From an uncultured Lachnospiraceae bacterium (lineage in GTDB: Bacteria; Bacillota; Clostridia; Lachnospirales; Lachnospiraceae): 64,000 nucleotides of DNA. Below the pieces are notes generated by a model, which saw only the letters and a program-made list of their open reading frames with translations, was not told the origin of the DNA and did no database searches. The position numbers and the translations under genes were made by a program. Shown here in pieces: positions 50,111 to 57,533 of this stretch; position 1 is the first letter of the stretch, and every line of letters starts with the position of its first letter. Location: assembly GCA_934351255.1 (NCBI GenBank), contig CAKRJH010000003.1, forward strand, positions 124,001-188,000, in the 5' to 3' direction.

Positions 50111-50785
50111 TTACTCCATACAATATCCGACATTGCGGACTGTCTTGATGTAATGGCTTGCATCCCCCAGTTTGTGCCGGAGCGTCTTGATGTGCATATC
50201 CAGTGTCCGGGATTCTCCCTCAAAATTCGTATCCCAGACGCGCTCCATCAGCACCTCTCTCTTGAGCACGATCCCTGCATTCTGGATCAGCAGATGCAGC
50301 AGTTCAAATTCCTTGTACGTCAGTTCAACCTTCTCTCCGGACACCTTGCAGCATCTCTTGAGCAGATTTAATTCGATCTCATGATAGGTCAGTTCCACCT
50401 CCTCCGGTGCTCTGTAACACCGGCGCAGCAAAGCCTTGACTCTGGAGATCAGTTCCATGACACCGAACGGTTTGGTCAGATAATCATCCGCCCCCGAATC
50501 CAGTCCCTTGACCTTGTCGATCTCCGAGGTCTTGGCAGTCACCATGATCACCGGCAGGGTCTTCGTCGCACTCTCCGCGCGCAGCCTCTTCATGATCGAG
50601 ATTCCGTCCGTGTCCGGCAGCATGATATCGAGCAGCACCAGATCCGGAGCCTTTACCTGCATCTTCTCAAAAAACGCCTTACCACTCTCAAATTCCTCGA
50701 CCTCATATCCGCTGTTCTTGAGGGCAAAACTCTCAATCTCCCGGATATTTACATCGTCTTCCACCACATAGATCAAAAATGCCAT
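50111..50785 (-). CDS. phoP: PhoP/PhoB-type response regulator
   Basis: A 224-residue OmpR-family regulator with a receiver domain (YVVEDD, phospho-acceptor Asp53 in LVLLDIMLP, VTAKT, LTKPFG) and a winged-helix DNA-binding domain (ELTYKEFELLHLLIQN to RTLDMHIKTLRHKL). It is predicted to bind the TTTAC-type half-sites upstream of nptA and pstS in this window. The start at 50785 follows an AGAGGAG site; the open frame to 50914 is excluded because the domain starts at MAFLIYVVED. It follows nptA by 16 bases and is coupled to phoR. Confidence 0.94.
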   Translation of the reverse strand: MAFLIYVVEDDVNIREIESFALKNSGYEVEEFESGKAFFEKMQVKAPDLVLLDIMLPDTDGISIMKRLRAESATKTLPVIMVTAKTSEIDKVKGLDSGADDYLTKPFGVMELISRVKALLRRCYRAPEEVELTYHEIELNLLKRCCKVSGEKVELTYKEFELLHLLIQNAGIVLKREVLMERVWDTNFEGESRTLDMHIKTLRHKLGDASHYIKTVRNVGYCME

Positions 50786-50801
50786 AATCCGTCTCCTCTC
50801 T

Positions 50802-52568
50802 TTATGGCAGCTGATATTTCTCCTGGAAGGCCAGAAGTCTTCCCTCATACCAGATGTCTTCTCCGCTGCTGATCTTTTCCACATACTCATGTGCCTCAAT
50901 GCCCTCGACGCCATTCTGGATCACAGCAAGTGCCACATTGCTCAGATGGTCTCCGATCCGCTCCAGATCCGTCGTGATATCTTCCAGCACAAATCCCATA
51001 TCCACGCTGCATTTACCGTGTCTGAGTCTCTTGTGATGTCTGCGGGAGATCTCCTCCTTCAGCTCATCGATGCACTCCTCCAGCGGCTCGATCGTCTGCG
51101 CAGATTTGATATCATCTTTCTCAAAACATGCAATACAACTGTCCATCATCTCCTGAACAGCATCCGCCAGCACGTGCAGTTCACGAACCGCCTTCGGAGA
51201 AAATTCCTGCTGCTTTTTCTGCATTTTGCTGACCGCATGCATCAGATTCAGGGAAATGTCCGAGATCCGCTCAAAATCTCCCACACAGTGCTGCAGTTCC
51301 ACCAGTCTCTTTCCCTCCTGGGCCGAGAGGTGTCTTCCCGCGATCATCGTCAGATAGTTGCCAATGCTGTCCTCATAATGGTCCACTTCTTTTTCGAGAT
51401 GATCTACCCGTTCACTTGCCTCTATATCATACTCAAAGATCAGACCCGTTGCAAGGCACAGGGCCTTGGAGGAAAGCTGTGCCATGGACTGTGTCGCGCG
51501 GGCAGCCTGCATCAGGGCAAAGCCCGGCTGATCCAGAAATCTCGGGTCAAGCTGCTGCAGTGCAGTGTCCTTCTCGTGGGCATTGTGTTCCTCGCGTTCC
51601 GGAATGGACAGGCACGCCAGTTTCTCCAGGACATTGGAAAATGGGAACAATACGATGGTTGCTCCGATATTAAACAGGGAATGAATCGTCGCGATCCCGG
51701 CCGGTCCCGCCGCATGGCCGAGAAAGGCAAACGGCGCAAAGGCATTGATCGTATAAAATATCACCATGAACAAACAGGTTCCGATCAGATTGAAATACAA
51801 ATGCACAAAGGCGGTTCGCTTGGCATTCTTGCTCGCACCGATCGCGGACAGAAGCGCCGTCACACAGGTACCGATGTTCTGTCCCATGATGATCGGGATG
51901 ACGGTCCCGTAACTGACACTTCCGGTCAGACAGAGGGCCTGCAGGATACCGACCGATGCAGAAGAACTCTGGATCACCGCGGTCAGGACCGCACCGGCGA
52001 TCATACCCAGCAGAGGCTGCGAGAACATGGTCAGAATACCTGTAAATTCCGGCACATCCTTGAGCGGAGATACCGCACTGCTCATCGCTTCCATACCGTA
52101 CATCAGGATTGCAAAGCCCACAAGAATGCTTCCCACATCCTTCTTGCGGTCGGACTTGGAAAACATCAGACAGATAATTCCGATCAGAGCCAGCACCGGT
52201 GAAAAGGAGGTCGGCTTTAACAGCTGGATCCAGAAACTGTCACTCTGGATACCGGAAAGACTCAGGATCCATGACGTCACCGTGGTACCGATATTGGCAC
52301 CCATAATGATCCCGACTGCCTGATGCAGCTTCATAATGCCGGAATTTACAAAACCGACCACCATGACGGTCGTGGCCGAGGAACTCTGGATCACTGCCGT
52401 CACGCCCGCACCCAGGATCACCGCCATAAACTTGTTGGAGGTCAGTTTCGCCAGAATGCTCTCCAGCTTTCCGCCGGACAGTTTGGCCAGGCCTTCTCCC
52501 ATCAGATTCATACCGAACAGAAACAGGGCAAGACCTCCCACCATTGATAATACTGCGAATATGTCCAT
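50802..52568 (-). CDS. Na+/phosphate cotransporter with C-terminal PhoU-like domain
   Basis: A 588-residue NptA/PNaS-family transporter. Two inverted transport repeats carry the QSSSATTVMVVGFVN and QSSSASVGILQAL motifs. About ten membrane helices occupy residues 1-330, and a cytoplasmic PhoU-like helical domain follows (LEKEVDHYEDSIGNYLTMI and on). It imports phosphate using sodium, complementing the ATP-driven Pst system; the PhoU-like tail probably links transport to signalling. It begins a unit with phoP and phoR, driven by its own predicted Pho promoter at 52669-52722. Confidence 0.92.
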   Translation of the reverse strand: MDIFAVLSMVGGLALFLFGMNLMGEGLAKLSGGKLESILAKLTSNKFMAVILGAGVTAVIQSSSATTVMVVGFVNSGIMKLHQAVGIIMGANIGTTVTSWILSLSGIQSDSFWIQLLKPTSFSPVLALIGIICLMFSKSDRKKDVGSILVGFAILMYGMEAMSSAVSPLKDVPEFTGILTMFSQPLLGMIAGAVLTAVIQSSSASVGILQALCLTGSVSYGTVIPIIMGQNIGTCVTALLSAIGASKNAKRTAFVHLYFNLIGTCLFMVIFYTINAFAPFAFLGHAAGPAGIATIHSLFNIGATIVLFPFSNVLEKLACLSIPEREEHNAHEKDTALQQLDPRFLDQPGFALMQAARATQSMAQLSSKALCLATGLIFEYDIEASERVDHLEKEVDHYEDSIGNYLTMIAGRHLSAQEGKRLVELQHCVGDFERISDISLNLMHAVSKMQKKQQEFSPKAVRELHVLADAVQEMMDSCIACFEKDDIKSAQTIEPLEECIDELKEEISRRHHKRLRHGKCSVDMGFVLEDITTDLERIGDHLSNVALAVIQNGVEGIEAHEYVEKISSGEDIWYEGRLLAFQEKYQLP

Positions 52569-52668
52569 GTTTTCTTCCTTTCATCCATACAATTCATAGT
52601 GTTTACATGTGCTGACTGCCTTTCGGTCACATATTTCTGACCATGACAAACAGCCTGATTACGACCAA

Positions 52669-52722
52669 AGTATAATCAAGCTGTGTAAAATGCATATTAT
52701 CGCAATGTAAAATCTATGTAAA
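52669..52722 (-). promoter_or_regulatory. Predicted PhoP-controlled promoter of nptA-phoPR
   Basis: On the minus strand TTTACA half-sites lie at 52722-52717, 52711-52706 (11 bases apart) and 52689-52684 (22 more). Nine bases later is TATACT (52674-52669), a -10. The pstS promoter has the same layout, with the nine-base gap exactly conserved. PhoP boxes in Firmicutes are TT(A/T)ACA repeats with 11-base spacing. Confidence 0.65.
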
Positions 52723-52916
52723 AAACGGCAAAACCTGCGTTTTGCCCTAGCAAGAATTGCTTCGCAATTCTTGTTGGACTTCCACTACATGACAGCGATT
52801 TTCTATTCTAAAAAACGGCAAAACCTGCGTTTTGCCCTAGCAAGAATTGCTTCGCAATTCTTGTTGGACTTCCACTACATGACAGCGATTTTCTATTCCA
52901 AAAAACGGCAAAACCT
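52721..52916 (+). repeat. Tandem two-hairpin repeat, 90-bp period, 2.1 copies
   Basis: Units begin with GGCAAAAC at 52727, 52817 and 52907. Each has hairpin 1 (GGCAAAAC/GTTTTGCC) and hairpin 2 (CAAGAATTG/CAATTCTTG with a CTTCG loop), then a tail; the third copy is cut inside hairpin 1. It matches the array at 12631-12837 in order, loop and truncation point, with paired stem changes. It lies between the small membrane gene and the nptA promoter and overlaps the first Pho half-site by two bases. Confidence 0.9.
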
Positions 52917-53150
52917 CTATTCCTGGTTCATAAGATAGAACAATCCACCCAGATATCCTGCAAATACAGCAGGATATCCGATAAAGCAGATCATCCAGTC
53001 TGCCCGGTCCAGCATGAAGATCCTCACCGCCATCCAGGCCGTCAGTCCGATCAGCCCGAAAAAAGCGGAATTCAACAGAAGAAATAACGTTTTGTTGCCA
53101 TGAACAATCTGATATAAGCCTTTACACCATTCTCTGTAAATATTCATCAT
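52917..53150 (-). CDS. Small membrane protein of the pst-phoU operon, 77 aa
   Basis: A short protein with two hydrophobic helices (LFLLLNSAFFGLIGLTAWMA and the later ICFIGYPAVFAGYLGGLFYL). No family is recognised. Its ATG overlaps the phoU stop by four bases, so it is translated with PhoU and probably belongs to phosphate transport or signalling. Its stop codon touches the broken third copy of the two-hairpin repeat. Confidence 0.75.
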   Translation of the reverse strand: MMNIYREWCKGLYQIVHGNKTLFLLLNSAFFGLIGLTAWMAVRIFMLDRADWMICFIGYPAVFAGYLGGLFYLMNQE

Positions 53151-53803
53151 ACATCACCTTTTTTCTCCTTGACACCATTGACGGAAAAGATTACCCACTC
53201 GGCAATGTTTACCGCATGGTCTCCAATCTTCTCAAAATACTTGGCGACCATCAGAAAATCGGTAGCCTGTTCTCCGTTGTTGACATCCTGGTTGATCAGA
53301 TCCACCAGTTCCTGACGGACCATCTTGAACAGATCATCCACCACATCGTCGTGTGCGATCACGGCTCTGGCTTTCTTCACATCATTTTCCACATAGGCGT
53401 CAATGCTTCGGATCACCATATCGGTGGTTTCTGCCGCCATCTGTTTGATGTGATCCAGTTTCTTGATATATGGTTCTTTCGCCAGAAAAATACTGATTCT
53501 GGCAATGTCCGATGCCTGATCTCCGATCCGCTCCAGGTCCGTCACCATCTTGAGGGCTGCTGAGATAAACCTCAGATCCCTGGCGACCGGCTGCTGGCAC
53601 AGCAGAAGTTTCAGGCACAGTCTCTCGATCTCCTTTTCCTTTTCATCAATCTCTTCCTCAAACTCAATGGTCGCATGTGCTTTTCCCACATCCTGTCCTA
53701 CCAGGGCCCCGATCGCCATCTCGATAGAATGCTCCACCAGCTGCCCCATCTGGATCAGAAGATCATTGAGCTGTTTTAACTGCTGCAAATACTTCTCTCT
53801 CAT
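53147..53803 (-). CDS. phoU: Phosphate signalling regulator PhoU
   Basis: A 218-residue all-helical protein with two PhoU repeats (LLIQMGQLVEHSIEMAIGAL and RSIDAYVENDVKKARAVIAH), containing the metal-binding E/DxxxD patterns (DLERIGDQASDIA and EKIGDHAVNIAEW). PhoU links the Pst transporter to the PhoR kinase and represses phosphate uptake when phosphate is plentiful. It follows pstB by 27 bases and overlaps the small membrane gene. Confidence 0.95.
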   Translation of the reverse strand: MREKYLQQLKQLNDLLIQMGQLVEHSIEMAIGALVGQDVGKAHATIEFEEEIDEKEKEIERLCLKLLLCQQPVARDLRFISAALKMVTDLERIGDQASDIARISIFLAKEPYIKKLDHIKQMAAETTDMVIRSIDAYVENDVKKARAVIAHDDVVDDLFKMVRQELVDLINQDVNNGEQATDFLMVAKYFEKIGDHAVNIAEWVIFSVNGVKEKKGDV

Positions 53804-53830
53804 GTTCGTCTTCCTTTCCCTATTCCCCGA

Positions 53831-54595
53831 TCAACCGAACCGTCCGGTGATATAGTCTTCGGTTCGCTTATCCCGCGGATTGCTGAATATCTCGTCCGTC
53901 TTTCCGGCTTCAACGATCTCTCCCAGCAGGAAAAATACGGTTTCATCGGAAATCCGGGCCGCCTGCTGCATATTGTGGGTGACCATGATGATCGTGTATT
54001 TTTCTTTCAGGTCCACCACCAGATCCTCGATCTTTGACGTAGAGATCGGATCCAGCGCAGAGGTCGGCTCATCCATCAGGATCACCTCAGGCTCCACCGC
54101 CAGCGCCCTTGCGATACAGAGTCGCTGCTGCTGTCCGCCGGACAGCCCCAGCGCACTCTTCTTCAGACGGTTTTTCAGTTCATCCCAGATAGCTGCCTGC
54201 TTCAGGGACCGCTCCACGATCTCATCCAACTGTTCTTTTTTATGGATGCCATGTGTTCTCGGTCCAAACGCAATATTGTCATACACACTCATCGGAAACG
54301 GATTCGGTTTCTGAAAAACCATTCCGACTCGCTTTCGAAGCAGGTTCACATCCATGTCCCCGTAAATATTCTCTCCATCCAGACGGACATCACCGGTGAT
54401 CCTGCATCCCTCGACCATATCATTCATTCGGTTCAGGGATTTCAGGAAGGTACTCTTGCCACATCCTGAAGGTCCGATAAATGCCGTCACTTCCCGGTCT
54501 TTCATATCCAGATTGATATTATTCAGAGCATGAAAATCTCCATAATACAGATCCAGCCCTTTTACTGTCATCTTGTTTTGCGTGTTATTTTCCAT
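53831..54595 (-). CDS. pstB: Phosphate ABC transporter ATPase PstB
   Basis: A 254-residue ABC ATPase with Walker A GPSGCGKST, signature LSGGQQQRLCIARAL, Walker B VILMDEPTSALDP and the PstB hallmark MVFQKPNPFPMSVYDNIAFG. It powers phosphate import through PstC-PstA. The order pstS-pstC-pstA-pstB-phoU is the canonical one. Confidence 0.97.
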   Translation of the reverse strand: MENNTQNKMTVKGLDLYYGDFHALNNINLDMKDREVTAFIGPSGCGKSTFLKSLNRMNDMVEGCRITGDVRLDGENIYGDMDVNLLRKRVGMVFQKPNPFPMSVYDNIAFGPRTHGIHKKEQLDEIVERSLKQAAIWDELKNRLKKSALGLSGGQQQRLCIARALAVEPEVILMDEPTSALDPISTSKIEDLVVDLKEKYTIIMVTHNMQQAARISDETVFFLLGEIVEAGKTDEIFSNPRDKRTEDYITGRFG

Positions 54596-54660
54596 TCCAG
54601 CTATTCTCCATTCCGCAGACGCTTCTGCTCAATCTATTATATTCACACAGTATCCGCATC

Positions 54661-55488
54661 CTACGCACTGGCCAGTTTTCTTGCCAGCTGGTTGGACAGG
54701 AAGTTGATCACAATGACCAGGATCAACAGGATCACTGCCGTGGCATATGCTTTGTCCTCATGCAGTCCCTCGTTCGCCAGGACCCACATGTGCAGTGCAA
54801 TGGTTCGTCCGGATCCCATCAGTCCCTTTGGGATCTTGGCCACCGTTCCCGACGTATAGATCAGCGCTGCGGTCTCTCCCACAATTCGGCCAATGGCCAG
54901 GATCACGCCGGATAAGATTCCGGGGACCGCCGGAGGGAGCACGACCCGGATGACGGTGCGCAGTTTTCCTGCTCCCAGTCCGAAACTCGCCTCGCGGTAG
55001 GAATCCGGAACAGACTGCAGTGCCTCCTCCGTCGTTCTCATGATGACCGGCAGAACCATGATCGCCAGAGTAAATGCACCGGCCAGCATGGACTGTCCCC
55101 ATTTCATGGCATTGACGAAAAACAGAAGACCAAACAGACCATATACGATGGAAGGAATTCCCTGCAGGGTCTCTGTCGTGATGCGTACCACCTTCACCAC
55201 CTTGCTGCCTCTCCTGGCATACTCGGAAGTATAGATTGCCGCACCGATTCCCACCGGTACCACGATCAGCAGCGTCACCGCAGCCATCATGATCGTATTG
55301 ATCACAGACGGCACCACAGAGACATTGACTGAGTCATATGTCCTGCTGAAAAAATCCAGCGACATATGCGGAATGCCCTTGGCCAGTATGTAACCGATGA
55401 TGAACAGCAGCATCCCGAAGGTGATCGCAGCCGCCGTATAGCAGCACAGGGACAGAAGTCTTGCTTCCAGTTTGTAATGTCTATTCAT
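54661..55488 (-). CDS. pstA: Phosphate ABC transporter permease PstA
   Basis: A 275-residue permease with six membrane helices and the ABC permease loop (EALQSVPDSYREASFGLGAGK). The ATG at 55488 is chosen because GGAGGAAG precedes it; the ATG at 55500 sits directly on another purine run. It follows pstC by 19 bases and precedes pstB by 65. Confidence 0.95.
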   Translation of the reverse strand: MNRHYKLEARLLSLCCYTAAAITFGMLLFIIGYILAKGIPHMSLDFFSRTYDSVNVSVVPSVINTIMMAAVTLLIVVPVGIGAAIYTSEYARRGSKVVKVVRITTETLQGIPSIVYGLFGLLFFVNAMKWGQSMLAGAFTLAIMVLPVIMRTTEEALQSVPDSYREASFGLGAGKLRTVIRVVLPPAVPGILSGVILAIGRIVGETAALIYTSGTVAKIPKGLMGSGRTIALHMWVLANEGLHEDKAYATAVILLILVIVINFLSNQLARKLASA

Positions 55489-55507
55489 CGCTTCCTCCAT
55501 CCCCTTT

Positions 55508-56455
55508 CTAATGTTCTTTTCTCTTTAACAAGGAGAAGCACAGGTTGATCACCAGGATAAACAGGAACAGTACCATTCCTGTGGCGATCAGCGCCTCTCT
55601 GTGAAGTCCGGTCGCATACCCCATCTCAATGACGATGTTCGCCGTCATGGTTCTCACACCGTGAAGAATGCTGTCCGGCATCTGCGGCTGATTTCCTGCC
55701 ACCATGATCACCGCCATCGTCTCACCGATCGCACGTCCCACACCCAGGATCACTCCGGCCAGGATACCGGATCTGGCAGCCGGAACGATCGTGCGGAATA
55801 CGCTTCTCTCATGCGTTGCCCCGAGCGCTCTCGCACCCTCATAATAACTGTCAGGCACAGCACGGATCGCAGATTCGCTGACACTGACGATCGTCGGCAG
55901 GATCATGATGCCAAGCAGTACTGAAGCCGTCAGAATACTGCAGCCATTGGTATTCATCCCAAAGTTGTCTCGCAGCATTCTCACCAGCGGTACCAGCATC
56001 ACCAATCCAAAGAAACCATATACGACCGATGGGATTCCGGCCATCAGATCGGAGGCCGGCTTGATCAGCGAATAGATTTTTTTCGGACAAAAGCGTGCCA
56101 TGAACACCGCCGTCAGGATTCCCACCGGCACACCGACGATCACTGCTCCAAGTGTTACCACCACACTTCCTCCGATCATCGGAAGAATTCCAAAGGATGG
56201 CTGCCCATTGGTCGGAGCCCAGGTCGTTCCCAGCAGGAAATTGGCTGCTCCGATTTTTCTGACCGCCGGAATTCCGTTGGCAAACAGGAATACACAGATC
56301 AGCAGGATCGCCAGAACCGAGAGGAGTGCCATGAGCGTAAATACGACTTTGGCAATCGCCTCTTTCACCCGGTTAATGACTACGCGGTCCTGCGTAGTCA
56401 TCACGTTCTGTCTTACCTTTTCCGGACGTTTTGCAACAGAAACCGTCTGTTCCAT
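55508..56455 (-). CDS. pstC: Phosphate ABC transporter permease PstC
   Basis: A 315-residue permease with six membrane helices and the EAA-type loop (SAIRAVPDSYYEGARALGAT). A basic N-terminal extension (SVAKRPEKVRQNVMT) faces the cytoplasm. It starts 16 bases after pstS. Confidence 0.95.
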   Translation of the reverse strand: MEQTVSVAKRPEKVRQNVMTTQDRVVINRVKEAIAKVVFTLMALLSVLAILLICVFLFANGIPAVRKIGAANFLLGTTWAPTNGQPSFGILPMIGGSVVVTLGAVIVGVPVGILTAVFMARFCPKKIYSLIKPASDLMAGIPSVVYGFFGLVMLVPLVRMLRDNFGMNTNGCSILTASVLLGIMILPTIVSVSESAIRAVPDSYYEGARALGATHERSVFRTIVPAARSGILAGVILGVGRAIGETMAVIMVAGNQPQMPDSILHGVRTMTANIVIEMGYATGLHREALIATGMVLFLFILVINLCFSLLKRKEH

Positions 56456-56471
56456 AGTTTCTTATCCCCCT

Positions 56472-57377
56472 TTATTTCAGGCTCCAGTCTGTCAGGTCGC
56501 CCACATAGATCTGCTTGATCTGATCCAGACTCAGGTCAGAGATGTCATTTTTGTTGTTTACAATGATCGCGATACCATCCAGAGCAATGGCGGTGGCAGT
56601 AAGCTTAGATGCCTCATCATCTGACAGTTCACGGGATGCCATGCCAATGTCACAGGTTCCCTCGATGGCAGATGTCATACCGATGGTAGAATCACTCTGC
56701 TGTACCTCGACGGTTACCCCTCCGTTGACTTTCTGATATTCCTCTGCCAGCTTCTCCATAACCGGAGTCACTGAGGAAGATCCGGCTACCACCACCTTAC
56801 CGGAGGCTTTGCTGCTCTCGAAATCTTTTGCGGAATCGTCAATCTTGATGTACTTGTTATCCTCTACAATCGTCTGTCCCTGTGCACTCAGGATGAAATT
56901 GTAGAAATCCTGAGCGGCGTCAGACATTTTCTTGTCCTTGGAAACTGCTACGTTAAATGGTCTGGATACCTTGTAGGTACCTGCCTTTACATTGTCTGTG
57001 GTCGGCTCTACGCCCTCCACATTGACCGCCTTTACCGTGTCATTTAATGCTCCCATGGAAACATAGCCGATCGCGTTGCTGTCGCTTGCCACATTGTTCA
57101 AAACGACATCGGTGCTGTTCGCGATGATCGCGCTTGTCGTGGTGTGATCGACCTTATTTCCGTCAGCATCCTTTTCCTCGACACCGGTCAGTTCCACGAA
57201 TGCCCCGCGGGTTCCGGATCCGTCCTCACGGCTGACCACGGAAATGGTTCCGCTCACGCCGCCCTTGTCTGCGCTTCCGGAAGAAGACGCATCCTTATTT
57301 CCACAGCCTGTCATCAATGTGATTGCCATCAGTCCGGCCATAGCAACACAACTTGTTTTCTTGAATAATTTTCTCAT
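56472..57377 (-). CDS. pstS: Phosphate-binding lipoprotein PstS
   Basis: A 301-residue extracytoplasmic binding protein with a lipoprotein signal (MAGLMAITLMTGCGN) and the phosphate-binding segments SREDGSGTRGAF and VAGSSSVTPVMEKLAEEY. The two homologous halves appear in the reverse of the usual order: the SREDGSGTRG part comes first, as in some clostridial PstS proteins. It is the first gene of the pst operon. ATG 57377 is preferred (GAGG nine bases upstream) over ATG 57383. The upstream region holds the Pho-type promoter. Confidence 0.93.
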   Translation of the reverse strand: MRKLFKKTSCVAMAGLMAITLMTGCGNKDASSSGSADKGGVSGTISVVSREDGSGTRGAFVELTGVEEKDADGNKVDHTTTSAIIANSTDVVLNNVASDSNAIGYVSMGALNDTVKAVNVEGVEPTTDNVKAGTYKVSRPFNVAVSKDKKMSDAAQDFYNFILSAQGQTIVEDNKYIKIDDSAKDFESSKASGKVVVAGSSSVTPVMEKLAEEYQKVNGGVTVEVQQSDSTIGMTSAIEGTCDIGMASRELSDDEASKLTATAIALDGIAIIVNNKNDISDLSLDQIKQIYVGDLTDWSLK

Positions 57378-57421
57378 TCTCATTTACCTCGTTTCTATAT
57401 TGTTTTCAACTTACAATCCAA

Positions 57422-57476
57422 AGTTTACAAAACGAACGTAAAATCTACTATCATCCGAACGTAAAAAAAAAGTAAA
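57422..57476 (-). promoter_or_regulatory. Predicted PhoP-controlled promoter of the pst operon
   Basis: On the minus strand, half-sites TTTACT (57476-57471), TTTACG (57465-57460, 11 bases on) and TTTACG (57442-57437, 23 bases on) are followed nine bases later by TAAACT (57427-57422). An 11-base direct repeat TTTTACGTTCG contains the last two half-sites. The layout matches the nptA promoter. Confidence 0.65.
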
Positions 57477-57486
57477 AATAAAGCAA

Positions 57487-57516
57487 AAAGGGGACAGACT
57501 TTCATCTGTCCCCTTT
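57487..57516 (-). terminator. Terminator of the large surface protein gene
   Basis: A perfect 12-bp stem AAAGGGGACAGA/TCTGTCCCCTTT with a six-base loop, 18 bases past the stop codon and followed on the minus strand by further T. Confidence 0.9.
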
Positions 57517-57533
57517 CGGGTCATAGCGCCCTG

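Noticed and set aside
57422..57476. Riboswitch upstream of pstS
   Set aside because: The region is AT-rich with spaced direct repeats and no conserved aptamer-like fold. A PhoP operator explains it better.
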